A stretch of 64,000 nt of DNA, from NCBI RefSeq assembly GCF_900497595.1, contig NZ_UFQO01000006.1:1-64000 (forward strand), written 5' to 3'. The notes beneath the pieces are model-generated. The model saw only the letters and a list, made by a program, of their open reading frames with translations. It was not told where the DNA came from and searched no databases. The stretch comes from Treponema pectinovorum. Lineage in GTDB: Bacteria; Spirochaetota; Spirochaetia; Treponematales; Treponemataceae. A program made the position numbers and the translations under genes. Shown in pieces: positions 17,881 through 26,407 of the stretch (its first letter is position 1; each line of letters begins with the position of its first letter).

Positions 17881-19053
17881 TTATTTTACAGACTGCTGGG
17901 CAACAAATTCCCATTTTCCAGTCTTAGTGTCAACTTTTTTTATAAAAGCAACATCTCTAATCGCATCGCCAGTTTTGTCAAAAGCAATGCTACCAGAAAC
18001 GCCATTTATAGATGTAGATGGAAGAGCGGCTTTTACAGCTTCAGGCTTGGTAGAACCAGCATTTTTTAGCGCTTCAAGTGCAGTGTAATAAGCGTCAAAG
18101 CCCATAGCAGACATAGCAGAAATTTCATCATCGCCACCGTTGTTGGTTTTTGCAGTAGAGTTTGTATTCAAATAGTTTTTAAAGCCGTTTACAAATTCCA
18201 AAACTTTAGGATCAGAAGAACCTTCAACAAAGAAAGTTGTAACATAAATTCCAAGATTTGTGTTTTTTGCAGAAGCAAGAATTACATTAGAATCCCAGGT
18301 GTCAGAAGAAAGGATAGGAATAGAAAGCCCCTGAGTATTTGCCTGCTCAATAATCAAAGCGGCAGCCTCAGTAGAAGAAGGCGCAAAGAAAACATCTGCA
18401 CCACTGTTTTTGGCATTCGCAACATAAGCCGCAAAATCGCTGGTTCCGTCTGGGAAAGTTTCGTAAACAACATCTATTCCAAGTTTTTTTGCCGCTTCGA
18501 TAAAATAATTGCAAAGACCAACAGAATAGTCATCGCCTAGTTTTGCCAAGGCATAAGCTTTTTTAGCATGAAAATAATCTTTTGCAAGGTTTGCGTGAAC
18601 AGAACCCTGAAACGGATCCAAAAAGCAGATTCTAAAATAGTGGTCGTTGCCAGCGGTAACCTGAGGATTTGTGCATGTAACACCGATAACACTAAGGTTT
18701 GCCGCAGCAAAAGTGTCAGAAGCGGCAATAGAAACACCAGAGCCGTAAGAACCCAAAACAACAGAAACACCTTTGGAAATAAGTTCAGAGGCAGCGCTTA
18801 CAGCCTTGTCGTTAGAAGACTCGTTGTCAACAATTTCAAGTTTTACCTTGTATTCAGTGCCGCCAATATTAACGGTAGGCGTTACAGTGTTGGCATATTG
18901 AGTTCCAAGAGTTTCCTGTTTACCGCCAGCACCGTTATCACCAGAAGCGGGCTGAAAAACACCAATTTTTACAGTAGGAGATTTATCTCCACAACTAACA
19001 AAAGCTAACGATGACAAAAATAACGCCATCACCAAAGGAAAAGATTTTTTCAT
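17881..19053 (-). CDS. livJ: Branched-chain amino acid-binding lipoprotein
   Basis: The substrate-binding subunit of the importer, a 390-residue type I periplasmic-binding fold (Peripla_BP_6). The N-terminus is a signal peptide ending in a spirochaete-type lipobox with Cys21 (SLAFVSC), so the protein is probably lipid-anchored. Family landmarks are KIGVFQPASGDNGAGGK at the start of the mature domain, VVLGSYGSGVSIAASD (about 90-105) and DAYYTALEALKNAG near 335. It has its own promoter and a good ribosome-binding site (AAGGA). It leads the operon livJ-livH-livM-livG-livF-fliG1-peptidase. Substrate specificity within the aliphatic/amide amino acid group cannot be fixed from sequence. Confidence 0.92.
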   Translation of the reverse strand: MKKSFPLVMALFLSSLAFVSCGDKSPTVKIGVFQPASGDNGAGGKQETLGTQYANTVTPTVNIGGTEYKVKLEIVDNESSNDKAVSAASELISKGVSVVLGSYGSGVSIAASDTFAAANLSVIGVTCTNPQVTAGNDHYFRICFLDPFQGSVHANLAKDYFHAKKAYALAKLGDDYSVGLCNYFIEAAKKLGIDVVYETFPDGTSDFAAYVANAKNSGADVFFAPSSTEAAALIIEQANTQGLSIPILSSDTWDSNVILASAKNTNLGIYVTTFFVEGSSDPKVLEFVNGFKNYLNTNSTAKTNNGGDDEISAMSAMGFDAYYTALEALKNAGSTKPEAVKAALPSTSINGVSGSIAFDKTGDAIRDVAFIKKVDTKTGKWEFVAQQSVK

Positions 19054-19090
19054 TTATCCTTAAACCTCGCAATAAAAAAATTAACACACT

Positions 19091-19119
19091 ATTATACAAC
19101 TCTTTATAAAACCATTCAA
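19091..19119 (-). promoter_or_regulatory. Promoter of the liv operon
   Basis: On the minus strand TTGAAT (19119-19114), a 17-base spacer and a perfect TATAAT (19096-19091), giving a leader of about 30 bases before the livJ ribosome-binding site. Confidence 0.75.
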
Positions 19120-19178
19120 ATACAATATCGAATACAATATTATTGATAAAATTTTAAAACTGGGGCTTCCCCGCTAAC

Positions 19179-19269
19179 GCGGGTCGGGCTACTACAGGTT
19201 GCGCTTACGCTCCAGCCTCCTCGCCTCTTTGCTCGACTGCGGTGGCCAAGCCTTTCGTACCCCTAAGCC
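19179..19269 (+). repeat. 91-bp GC-rich direct repeat, left copy
   Basis: Begins GCGGGTCGGGCTACTACAGG and is about 90% identical over 91 bases to 21374-21464 in the same orientation. The copies bracket the serine protease gene. It contains TCGCTTTGCTCGA-like and CGCTTACGCTC-like partial palindromes. No coding capacity is evident. Confidence 0.8.
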
Positions 19270-19299
19270 TATAAAAAAATAACAGTATGCTATCCTTTT

Positions 19300-19329
19300 T
19301 TGTAATGTTATAAATGTTATACTTATAAT
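19300..19329 (+). promoter_or_regulatory. Promoter of the serine protease gene
   Basis: TTGTAA (19300-19305), an 18-base spacer and a perfect TATAAT (19324-19329), followed by a leader of about 25 bases with the ribosome-binding site GGGAG. Confidence 0.55.
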
Positions 19330-19360
19330 AGAATAACTAAAAAACTCGATGGGAGAAATT

Positions 19361-21361
19361 ATGAAGAAAATCATCACAAGCCTATTCTTAGCAGCATTTT
19401 GCATTCTTGCATCTTTTGCTCAAATTTCATTAGACAGCAAGATATATTCAAAAGTTCTTGGCAGCGTATTTGAAGTTGTAGTAGACAAAATAGAACAAGA
19501 CGAAGTAACTTACGAAAAAGATTTGCCTTTGGAACGCCTGCCTTTTACTATCAGAAATGATAAATTCATTCCAATCGGAACAGCATTTCTCCTAGAAGAC
19601 GGCAATTTTTATACAGCGGCACACGTTGTAACACTTTACGGCGACACAATATACAAAAACTTTTACATACGAGACCAGGAACAAAACACATACAAGATAG
19701 AAAACATAGAAAAGTTTTCAACTTCAAGAGATTTCATAAGGTTTTCAGTTCCATCATACAAAATAGACAAAACAAAAGGGCTTAAAATTCAAAAAGATAT
19801 AGAAGTAAACACAACAGTATTTTCTGTCGGCAACGCCCTTGGCGAAGGAATAATAATCCGCACAGGAACATACACAAGTTCAACTTTCGAAGAAAAAGAT
19901 GGAGCGTGGAAGTGGCTCAGGTTTTCAGCTGCAGCAAGCCCGGGAAATTCAGGTGGACCGCTGATAACAGCAAATGGCGATGTTGTTGGCATAGTTGCAA
20001 TGAAAAGTGCAAACGAAAACCTAAACTATGCGCTTCCAATTCAAGAAGCACTGGATTCGCCACAAAACAAAGGAATAGTCGATTCTCGCTACTATTACAC
20101 AATTCCAAATATAACAACAGAAAGATTTTACACAGAATGGAAGTACGAATGTGAACTTCCAAAACCTCTTTCTCAACTTCACAATGAACTTACACAGCTT
20201 TACAAAAAAAATATTCAAGACAGAGTCGAGCAAATTCGCGAAGAATACAATCCTTTTGGCAAAAAAGGACTTACAAATTTAAAAGGCAAAGCAGAAATCA
20301 TGTATCAAGCGTATGGAGCACCTTTTCCGCTCACTTTCTATCTAAAAGATTCTGGAACTTGGGATTACGCACAGCCAAAAACGCAGCGCGTTCAACTGGA
20401 AAATAACGGATTTGTAGAGATTGGCCAGATGATGAACTATTATCTTTGCCGCATACACCGTCCAGATGATGTAACTATAGAAGACTTGGTAAAAAATCCA
20501 AAAGTCGTTACAGATTATTGCTTAAAAGCCTCAGGTCTTTATAGAACAGTTGCAAACGAAAACATAAAAATAACCTCACTTGGCAATCCAGTAAGAAGCG
20601 ATACCCACAAAGACGTTTGGGGGCGCACTTGGCTCGTAAATTATTACAGAATCGATTTTTATGACGGCACTCTAGTAACCTACGCCCTGCCAATCCCAAC
20701 AGGAATTTACGTAATGATGATGGCAAGTTCAAGCAGTTCTATCTACTCAGCCGACTATCTCGACTTAAATTTCGTAACAGACCATGTATACATCCGCTAT
20801 GGCGGAAAAGTTAAAGACTGGAAACTCTACACAAAAGCCACAAAAGCTCTACAAGAATTAAAAAGCGAAAACGAAAAAGAGTTTAAAATTGCAGAAGAGT
20901 CAAAAAAACTAACTTTCAATTCAGCAGTGGCAGAATTTGAACTACCTTCAAAACTCATAAAATGGGACGACGAAACGCAGATAGTTGCAATTCAAGGCTT
21001 TGTAAAAAATCAAAATGGAATCGACTTAAAGACAGTAGCAACAGGAATATACACCGACGCAAAAAAGGGCGACTATCGCGGAATCTACGTACGAAAGATG
21101 TTCGCTCCACAAGAGGACGCACTCGAAGAAACAAAATCGGCTTGGAACAGCATAGTAAATGCAGTCGCTCCTTTTGACGGCACTCCATATAACGAAGAAA
21201 AACTCACCTACATCGACACAAGAGAATTTGCACAAGGATCTTCTCAACAAGATCCAAAAGAGTTGTATCTTTGGGCAGTAGAAGTAGAAGGTCAAAACAA
21301 ATTTAAAGAAGCACAAAATTTCATCACAAAAATAAAAAAGAGCATAAAATTAAAATCATAA
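19361..21361 (+). CDS. Secreted trypsin-like (S1/S1C) serine protease with a large C-terminal region
   Basis: A 666-residue exported protein. The signal peptide (about 1-20, ending ASFA) is followed by a chymotrypsin-fold protease domain with all three catalytic residues visible: His in FYTAAHVV (about 85), Asp in SRDFIRF (about 125) and Ser in SPGNSGGPL (about 195). The C-terminal 430 residues are not recognised; they have no PDZ signature, so this is not a standard HtrA/DegP. They are rich in Tyr and beta-strand patterns and end in a Lys-rich tail. The ATG at 19361 is chosen because GGGAG precedes it and the signal peptide starts there. The gene stands alone between two direct repeats. Its substrate is unknown. 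Confidence 0.75.
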   Translation: MKKIITSLFLAAFCILASFAQISLDSKIYSKVLGSVFEVVVDKIEQDEVTYEKDLPLERLPFTIRNDKFIPIGTAFLLEDGNFYTAAHVVTLYGDTIYKNFYIRDQEQNTYKIENIEKFSTSRDFIRFSVPSYKIDKTKGLKIQKDIEVNTTVFSVGNALGEGIIIRTGTYTSSTFEEKDGAWKWLRFSAAASPGNSGGPLITANGDVVGIVAMKSANENLNYALPIQEALDSPQNKGIVDSRYYYTIPNITTERFYTEWKYECELPKPLSQLHNELTQLYKKNIQDRVEQIREEYNPFGKKGLTNLKGKAEIMYQAYGAPFPLTFYLKDSGTWDYAQPKTQRVQLENNGFVEIGQMMNYYLCRIHRPDDVTIEDLVKNPKVVTDYCLKASGLYRTVANENIKITSLGNPVRSDTHKDVWGRTWLVNYYRIDFYDGTLVTYALPIPTGIYVMMMASSSSSIYSADYLDLNFVTDHVYIRYGGKVKDWKLYTKATKALQELKSENEKEFKIAEESKKLTFNSAVAEFELPSKLIKWDDETQIVAIQGFVKNQNGIDLKTVATGIYTDAKKGDYRGIYVRKMFAPQEDALEETKSAWNSIVNAVAPFDGTPYNEEKLTYIDTREFAQGSSQQDPKELYLWAVEVEGQNKFKEAQNFITKIKKSIKLKS

Positions 21362-21373
21362 GGCGGCTCCCCT

Positions 21374-21464
21374 GCGGGTCGGGCTACTACAGGTTGCGCT
21401 ATCGCTACAGCCTCCTCGCTCGCTTTGCTCGACTGCGGTGGCCAAGCCTTCCGTATCCCTAGCC
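21374..21464 (+). repeat. 91-bp GC-rich direct repeat, right copy
   Basis: Direct copy of 19179-19269, starting 12 bases after the protease stop codon. The differences are a few scattered substitutions and a compensating 1-base insertion and deletion, so it is not a recent perfect duplication. Confidence 0.8.
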
Positions 21465-21471
21465 GTAAAAA

Positions 21472-21498
21472 AAGGGTTTGCCACAACGACAAACCCTT
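21472..21498 (-). terminator. Terminator of the 46-residue protein gene
   Basis: A perfect 9-bp stem (AAGGGTTTG with CAAACCCTT) with a 9-base loop. The T run follows on the minus strand, so it serves the small gene at 21523-21663. Confidence 0.8.
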
Positions 21499-21522
21499 GA
21501 ATCTTTATATGAATAAATAAAA

Positions 21523-21663
21523 CTAAGCTGCCTTAGTTTTGTCGCGATTTTTATCCATTGCGTCAATTATAAAATCTGTGGCGCTATCGATTTTTACACC
21601 AAGCCAAGAAAAAACAACACATCCAACTAAAATACAAGCAACTGTAATCAAACCTAATATCAT
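21523..21663 (-). CDS. Tiny single-span membrane protein (46 residues)
   Basis: Too short for routine calling but well supported: GGAG 7 bases before the ATG, an open frame of 46 codons ending TAG, and a strong terminator right after it. The first 22 residues (MILGLITVACILVGCVVFSW) form one hydrophobic span with two cysteines, and the remainder is a charged amphipathic tail (DAMDKNRDKTK). Function unknown. The tail-in, span-first layout resembles small regulators of membrane complexes. It shares a 415-base interval with another tiny membrane ORF. Confidence 0.55.
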   Translation of the reverse strand: MILGLITVACILVGCVVFSWLGVKIDSATDFIIDAMDKNRDKTKAA

Positions 21664-21750
21664 ATTTATCTCCAAAAAAAAATTCAGTATTTAAACTTAA
21701 AATTCTATAAATCTCACCGTTTTTATTTATCATTAAAAATTTTCAAAATC

Positions 21751-21819
21751 TTATCTAAATAAAACAATACAAACCACGGTGGACACAACAAAAATAGCTA
21801 TAACAATACCAAAAGCCAT
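21751..21819 (-). CDS. Tiny membrane peptide (22 residues)
   Basis: A 22-codon frame with a strong ribosome-binding site (AGGAG, 6-7 bases before ATG). The peptide is almost wholly hydrophobic (MAFGIVIAIFVVSTVVCIVL, then FR) and would form a single membrane span like KdpF- or CydX-type small proteins, though no partner complex is next to it. It lies 87 bases upstream of the 46-residue gene on the same strand, so both may be on one transcript. It could be chance, but the site and composition argue for translation. Confidence 0.4.
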   Translation of the reverse strand: MAFGIVIAIFVVSTVVCIVLFR

Positions 21820-21876
21820 TTTTCACTCCTGTATGCGATAATTTTAAAGATTGTCTGTGATTTTTTTTAAGAGAAT

Positions 21877-22227
21877 CTAAGCAAAAGTTTGCTCAGTTAT
21901 TAAAAAGGTTAGAAATTTATTTAAAGATAGGGGAATAAAAGAATCAAATTTTTTAATTCCAATAAAAATTGAATTTTTAGTAAAAGATTTTTCTTTTAAA
22001 GAAATAAAATCGGGAATGTTGTCCCAAGAGCGAAAATTCTGTCGGTCAACTATTTTTGTGTCTTTTATAGTCGGCAAAATCAAAAGAGTTTCATCATTTT
22101 CGGGAACACTCACAAGCTGAACATAATTATCGCTTGTAATTTTTGCAGTTTTCTTTACAGAACTGTCAAAACAAGCAAAGAGCAATAAGAGCGAACAAAA
22201 AATATGAAAAAAAACAGTCTTTCGCAT
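21877..22227 (-). CDS. Small putative lipoprotein (116 residues)
   Basis: No family recognised. The first 20 residues are a signal peptide ending in a lipobox (LLLLFAC), so the mature protein would be lipid-anchored at Cys19. The remaining 97 residues are soluble with mixed strands and helices. The frame opens at 22257, but the ATG at 22227 starts the signal peptide. A 7-bp hairpin (22236-22255) lies 8 bases before that ATG and there is no clear ribosome-binding site, so expression may depend on structure or be low. It follows the oadB terminator. Confidence 0.5.
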   Translation of the reverse strand: MRKTVFFHIFCSLLLLFACFDSSVKKTAKITSDNYVQLVSVPENDETLLILPTIKDTKIVDRQNFRSWDNIPDFISLKEKSFTKNSIFIGIKKFDSFIPLSLNKFLTFLITEQTFA

Positions 22228-22275
22228 AAAATTTCGGCAGACATAAAAGTCTGCCATTTTCTATTTATAAAATAA

Positions 22276-22317
22276 CAAGTTATCGCAACGCAAATTTTAA
22301 ATGCACACGATAACTTG
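22276..22317 (-). terminator. Terminator of the oadGAB operon
   Basis: A 10-bp perfect stem (CAAGTTATCG with CGATAACTTG) around a 22-base loop, followed on the minus strand by TTATTTTAT, 16 bases after the oadB stop. Confidence 0.7.
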
Positions 22318-22332
22318 CCTTTGTGGATACGA

Positions 22333-23805
22333 CTAGCGTAATCCTCCGTAAGTTGCAATGAATACACCTGCGGCAATCGCAGTTCCAATTACACCTGCAA
22401 CATTTGGTCCCATCGCATTCATAAGGATGAAGTTGCTTGGATCTTCGCTCTGTGCAACTCTATGCGCAACGCGAGCAGCCATTGGAACAGCAGAAACGCC
22501 TGCGGAACCGATGAGTGGATTGATTTTCTTTGATTTTGGCAAAAAGAGATTCATCAAATGAGCCATGCAAACACCGCCAGCAGTAGCAACGGTAAACGCA
22601 ATAAGTCCCAAAAGGATTATACCAAGAGATTCTCCGCGGATTATCTTTTCTGGAGTCATCTGAGAACCAACACCCAAAGAAAGCAAGATAGAAACTATGT
22701 TCATCAATTCGTTTTCCATTGTTTTAGAAAGACGAGTTACAACACCAGATTCTTTTACAAAGTTTCCAAATGCAAGCATACCGATTAAAGGAGCAGCAGG
22801 AGGAAGCAAGAGGATAGTTATCAAAAGCAAAAGCATTGGGAACAGAACTTTTTCTGTTTTAGAAGGAGTCCTTGGATTTGGCATGTGAATCATTCTCTGC
22901 TTTTTTGTTGTGAGTAACTTCATAACAGGAGGCTGAATCATAGGAACAAGTGCCATGTAAGAGTATGCGGCAACAGCGATAACTGCCATCAATTCTGGGG
23001 CAAGTTTTCCAGAAACATAGATAGAAGTTGGACCGTCTGCTCCACCAATGATTGCAATAGCACAAGCCTGCATCATGTTGTAGTTAAGCCCCAAGAGATT
23101 CAAAACAGCAACACCAAAGAGTGTAAAGAATACACCAAACTGTGCAGCACCACCTAAAAGAGCTGTTTTAGGATTTGCGATAAGCGGACCAAAGTCTGTC
23201 ATCGCGCCAATGCCCATAAATATCAGCATTGGGAAAAATTCGTTTCCAACACCAGCTTTATAGATTATTGCAAGCATTCCGTCGGGTAGATTACCCATTC
23301 CAGCACCTACGGCATTTACCAAAACAGTACCCATTCCAATCGGAATAAGCAAAAGAGGCTCAAATCCTCGGCCTGCACCTAAGTATATGATAAGGAAACC
23401 TACACACATCATCAGGAATGACTGCCAGCCAGGAGAAGTTCCCCAATTTGTGTTATTTGAATGTGCTACAGCATGTTCAAGTTCTTTTGCGTTGGCATTT
23501 TCAGCCATCACATCTTCTTCACTCTCAATGAACATTTTGTAAAAGCCAGTTGATTTTCCAATATTCTGTATAAACTGAATCGGATTTATGTTGAATTCGT
23601 CACCCCAAGTTTCAGTTCCTTTTATAATACGGTCAAGACCTTCACCTTCATGAGAATTAGTTGGTAAAACAGATGTTGTTTTTTCCTGAGCAACTTTTGT
23701 CTGAGCCAAAACCTTAGTTCCGGCACTCAAAACAAAGGCAACTGCAAAAATTGCAAGGCAAACGCTCATCACCTGTTTTCTATAATTTTTATTCAAATCA
23801 ATCAT
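22333..23805 (-). CDS. oadB: Oxaloacetate decarboxylase beta subunit (sodium pump)
   Basis: The membrane subunit that decarboxylates carboxybiotin and exports sodium. At 490 residues it is about 60 longer than most relatives because of an N-terminal extension: a hydrophobic segment (about 14-34) followed by a hydrophilic stretch of about 90 residues. The core has the expected multi-span layout, with the conserved regions [13 protein letters not shown] (functional Asp of the family, about 265), [11 protein letters not shown] (about 375) and the end region [16 protein letters not shown] and [20 protein letters not shown]. It is the last gene of oadG-oadA-oadB, 73 bases after oadA. The exact carboxy-acid substrate (oxaloacetate, methylmalonyl-CoA or glutaconyl-CoA) depends on the alpha subunit. 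Confidence 0.93.
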   Translation of the reverse strand: MIDLNKNYRKQVMSVCLAIFAVAFVLSAGTKVLAQTKVAQEKTTSVLPTNSHEGEGLDRIIKGTETWGDEFNINPIQFIQNIGKSTGFYKMFIESEEDVMAENANAKELEHAVAHSNNTNWGTSPGWQSFLMMCVGFLIIYLGAGRGFEPLLLIPIGMGTVLVNAVGAGMGNLPDGMLAIIYKAGVGNEFFPMLIFMGIGAMTDFGPLIANPKTALLGGAAQFGVFFTLFGVAVLNLLGLNYNMMQACAIAIIGGADGPTSIYVSGKLAPELMAVIAVAAYSYMALVPMIQPPVMKLLTTKKQRMIHMPNPRTPSKTEKVLFPMLLLLITILLLPPAAPLIGMLAFGNFVKESGVVTRLSKTMENELMNIVSILLSLGVGSQMTPEKIIRGESLGIILLGLIAFTVATAGGVCMAHLMNLFLPKSKKINPLIGSAGVSAVPMAARVAHRVAQSEDPSNFILMNAMGPNVAGVIGTAIAAGVFIATYGGLR

Positions 23806-23878
23806 TTTAACATTTCCTAAAAAGATTTAAGCAAGGAGAAATCCGTCTGAAAAACATTTTGATTTCTCCTCATTTTGC

Positions 23879-25933
23879 TTACTGGATAGAAGCAACTGCC
23901 TGTCCGTTAGAAACTTGAGTTCCTGTTGGAACAGTAAAGTGAACTTTACCCTGTGCACCAGCTTTTATTTCAAGTTCCATCTTCATAGATTCTATGATGA
24001 TGATTGTTGTTTCAGCTGTTACAGTTGCACCTTCAGCTACTGCATATTTGAGCAAAGTACCTGCAACAGGAGCAGTTACAGTCTTTCCACCAGAAACCGC
24101 TACGGCAGGAGCAGCAGAAGCACTAGGTGCAGGAGAAGGAGCTGGAGCTGCCTTAACAACACCGCCAATAGTTGCAATAACCTGTCCGTTAGCAATTTGA
24201 GTTCCTGTAGGAACTGTATATGTTATTGTTCCGTCTGCTGGCGATTTTACTTCAAGTTCCATCTTCATAGATTCAACTATTATTATAGTCTGACCTTTAG
24301 AAACTTTTGTTCCGTTTGCAAAGCAATGTTTAAGAAGAGTTCCTGCAACTGGAGCTTTTACATCTTCTCCGCCAACGCTAGGAGCGGGAGCGGCAGCAGG
24401 TGCAGCGGCATTTGCACTAGCAGCACCAAAAGAAACATTGTAAGGAACACCGTCAACAGTAACAGAGTCTCCGTTAGAAACTACATTGTAAGCCTGGCCG
24501 TTTACTGTAACAGTGTATGAACCGTTAGAAGAAGCAGCGGCTTTTGGAGTTTCTTTAAGACCAAAAGTCTTTTCTGCATCAACAGGACCATTTGCCCTTG
24601 TTTCAAAGAATTTAGTAGCAACCTTAGGGAACATAGCATAAGTGAGTGTATCTTCAACAGAGCCGTTTCCACCGTTTTTCTTTGATTCTTCAACCATTTT
24701 ATCCCATTCAGGTTCAATCAAATCTGCTGGGCGACATTCAACAGCTTTATCCATCTTATTGAGTTCAAGAGCCTTTTTAACGAGATCTGGATTTGGAGCT
24801 GCTGGAACTTTACCGTATCTTCCTGTAAGGAGATCGCGGAATTCGCCAGTCATATTGTTGTAACGTCCAAACAAAACATTAAATACAGCCTGAGTACCTA
24901 CAATCTGAGATGTTGGTGTTACAAGTGGAACATAACCAACGTCTTTTTGAACAAGCGGAATCTCTTTTAAAACTTCGTCCATCTTGTCAGAAGCACCCTG
25001 CTGTTTTAACTGACTTTCAAGGTTAGAAAGCATACCGCCAGGAACTTGAGATTTTAAAATGCGTGTATCTGCTCCAAGGAATTTAGATTCCAAAGAAGCA
25101 TAGTGATGACGAATCTCGCGGAAATATGCGGCAATTTCAAGCAAAGCAGAAATATCAAGGCCAGTATCAAACTCTGTTCCCTTGAGCATTTCTACAACAG
25201 TTTCTGTAGGAGAGTGAGAAGTTCCCATCGCCATAGAAGAAATTGCAGTATCAAGAACGTCAGCGCCAGCTTCAGCAGACTTCAATAAAGTTGCAACAGA
25301 AAGACCAGTTGTTGCATGAGAGTGAATTTCAACAGGAAGGTCAACTTTCGCTTTAATCGCTTTTACAAGGTCATAAGCTTCAAATGGTTTTAAAAGGCCA
25401 GACATATCTTTAATACAGATAGAATCAGCACCAAAATCAGCATAAGTTTTTGCAAGGTCTGCATAAATTTCTTTTGTGTGATATGGAGTTGTCGCATAAG
25501 AGATTGCCATCTGAACGTGTTTGCCAGTTTTTTTTGCAGCTTTAGTAGCGCGTTCAAGGTTACGAGGGTCGTTGCAAGCATCAAAAATTCTAAAAACATC
25601 AACGCCGTTTTTAGAAGCAGCCTCTACGAATTTATCAACAACGTCGTCTGCATAGTGGCGGTAACCAAGCAGGTTCTGTCCACGCAAGAGCATCATGATT
25701 TTTGTATTTGGCATTGCCGCATGGAGCTTTCTAAGGCGCTCCCAAGGGTCTTCATTCAAAAAGCGGATACAAGAGTCATAAGTTGCTCCACCCCACGCTT
25801 CCGCAGCCCAATAGCCGATTTTGTCAATTTTAGGAGCGATTGGCAACATATCTGCCAAAGTCATACGAGTTGCATGAAGCGATTGAGTTGCATCACGCAG
25901 TACGAGTTCAGAAATTCCTATTTTCTTAGCCAT
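23879..25933 (-). CDS. oadA: Oxaloacetate decarboxylase alpha subunit with two biotinyl domains
   Basis: The carboxyltransferase subunit, which moves CO2 from oxaloacetate to biotin. The 684-residue protein has a DRE-TIM carboxyltransferase barrel (ISELVLRDATQSLHATRM near the start, metal-binding HSHATTG near 210), a conserved carboxylase region (to about 460), an Ala/Pro linker and two tandem biotinyl domains. Each carries ESMKMELE; the biotin-accepting lysines would be Lys557 and Lys651. One biotinyl domain is usual. The two domains are closely similar and separated by an Ala/Pro/Ser linker, so this is a tandem duplication. The extra short repeat before them (VTVNGQAYNV, VTVDGVPYNV) is also duplicated. 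It lies 20 bases after oadG. A pyruvate carboxylase B-subunit role is possible but less likely beside oadG and oadB. Confidence 0.93.
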   Translation of the reverse strand: MAKKIGISELVLRDATQSLHATRMTLADMLPIAPKIDKIGYWAAEAWGGATYDSCIRFLNEDPWERLRKLHAAMPNTKIMMLLRGQNLLGYRHYADDVVDKFVEAASKNGVDVFRIFDACNDPRNLERATKAAKKTGKHVQMAISYATTPYHTKEIYADLAKTYADFGADSICIKDMSGLLKPFEAYDLVKAIKAKVDLPVEIHSHATTGLSVATLLKSAEAGADVLDTAISSMAMGTSHSPTETVVEMLKGTEFDTGLDISALLEIAAYFREIRHHYASLESKFLGADTRILKSQVPGGMLSNLESQLKQQGASDKMDEVLKEIPLVQKDVGYVPLVTPTSQIVGTQAVFNVLFGRYNNMTGEFRDLLTGRYGKVPAAPNPDLVKKALELNKMDKAVECRPADLIEPEWDKMVEESKKNGGNGSVEDTLTYAMFPKVATKFFETRANGPVDAEKTFGLKETPKAAASSNGSYTVTVNGQAYNVVSNGDSVTVDGVPYNVSFGAASANAAAPAAAPAPSVGGEDVKAPVAGTLLKHCFANGTKVSKGQTIIIVESMKMELEVKSPADGTITYTVPTGTQIANGQVIATIGGVVKAAPAPSPAPSASAAPAVAVSGGKTVTAPVAGTLLKYAVAEGATVTAETTIIIIESMKMELEIKAGAQGKVHFTVPTGTQVSNGQAVASIQ

Positions 25934-25953
25934 TTTATTTTTCCTTTTTGCTT

Positions 25954-26196
25954 TTAGTTTTTATTGTGCAAGGCAGTTGCAATAGCAGCAACCACAGCCT
26001 TTTGATCTGTTGCAACAGAAGTAGCAGGCGCTGCAACAGTTTCTGTTTTTGTTTCTTCTTTATCAAGGTTAAAAGCACGAACTGCAATTCTAAGCAAATT
26101 CATGCATCCAATCATGATAATGAGAAAACCGAAAACGACACACATCCCAAGCAGAGTAAGAATTGCACTCTGACTTAGCATAGAACCAATTGTCAT
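25954..26196 (-). CDS. oadG: Oxaloacetate decarboxylase gamma subunit
   Basis: A small membrane subunit that assembles alpha with beta. It has 80 residues with one N-terminal span (about 10-32, ILTLLGMCVVFGFLIIMIG), then a hydrophilic region and an Ala/Thr/Val-rich linker ending in a helical tail, the usual OadG layout. The frame is open to 26223, but the ATG at 26196 has GGGGGAAAT just before it. First gene of the operon, with its own promoter at 26242-26270. The metal-binding histidine tail of some OadG proteins is reduced here to a single His (ALHNKN). Confidence 0.85.
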   Translation of the reverse strand: MTIGSMLSQSAILTLLGMCVVFGFLIIMIGCMNLLRIAVRAFNLDKEETKTETVAAPATSVATDQKAVVAAIATALHNKN

Positions 26197-26241
26197 ATTT
26201 CCCCCATGAAAAATGAAATTCAAATAAATATAATTTGAACG

Positions 26242-26270
26242 ATTATAAATAAATAAAGGGCTTTATTCAA
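26242..26270 (-). promoter_or_regulatory. Promoter of the oadGAB operon
   Basis: On the minus strand TTGAAT (26270-26265), exactly 17 bases and a perfect TATAAT (26247-26242), with a leader of about 40 bases. Confidence 0.75.
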
Positions 26271-26293
26271 TATGACAAAAAGGAGCAAACAGT

Positions 26294-26407
26294 TTGATAT
26301 ATTTTATCTTTAAGAGAAATTACAATGGCTTGCTCGCCGTAAAAACTAAAAAATCGCGACGAATCGAAAAAAAATTGCGTCAAATCCGCCAGCAAAACAA
26401 TCGCTAA
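26294..26407 (+). CDS. Possible small basic protein (37 residues, TTG start)
   Basis: A TTG codon 8 bases after AAGGAG opens 37 codons ending 4 bases into the end of the convergent dapB gene. The product is strongly basic with a helical C-terminal half (RRIEKKLRQIRQQNNR). No promoter was identified on this strand and the start is weak, so this is a low-confidence call; the rest of the oadG-dapB gap is explained by the oadG promoter. Confidence 0.22.
   Translation: MIYFIFKRNYNGLLAVKTKKSRRIEKKLRQIRQQNNR

Noticed and set aside
19179-21464. The protease gene and its flanking repeats as a composite transposon
   Set aside because: The repeats are 91 bp, carry no transposase and show no terminal inverted repeats or target duplication. 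Direct repeats are reported, but not as a transposon.
23915-24520. A 201-codon open frame opposite oadA
   Set aside because: Cys/Ser/Arg-rich low-complexity product read antisense to the repetitive biotinyl domains; no start signal.
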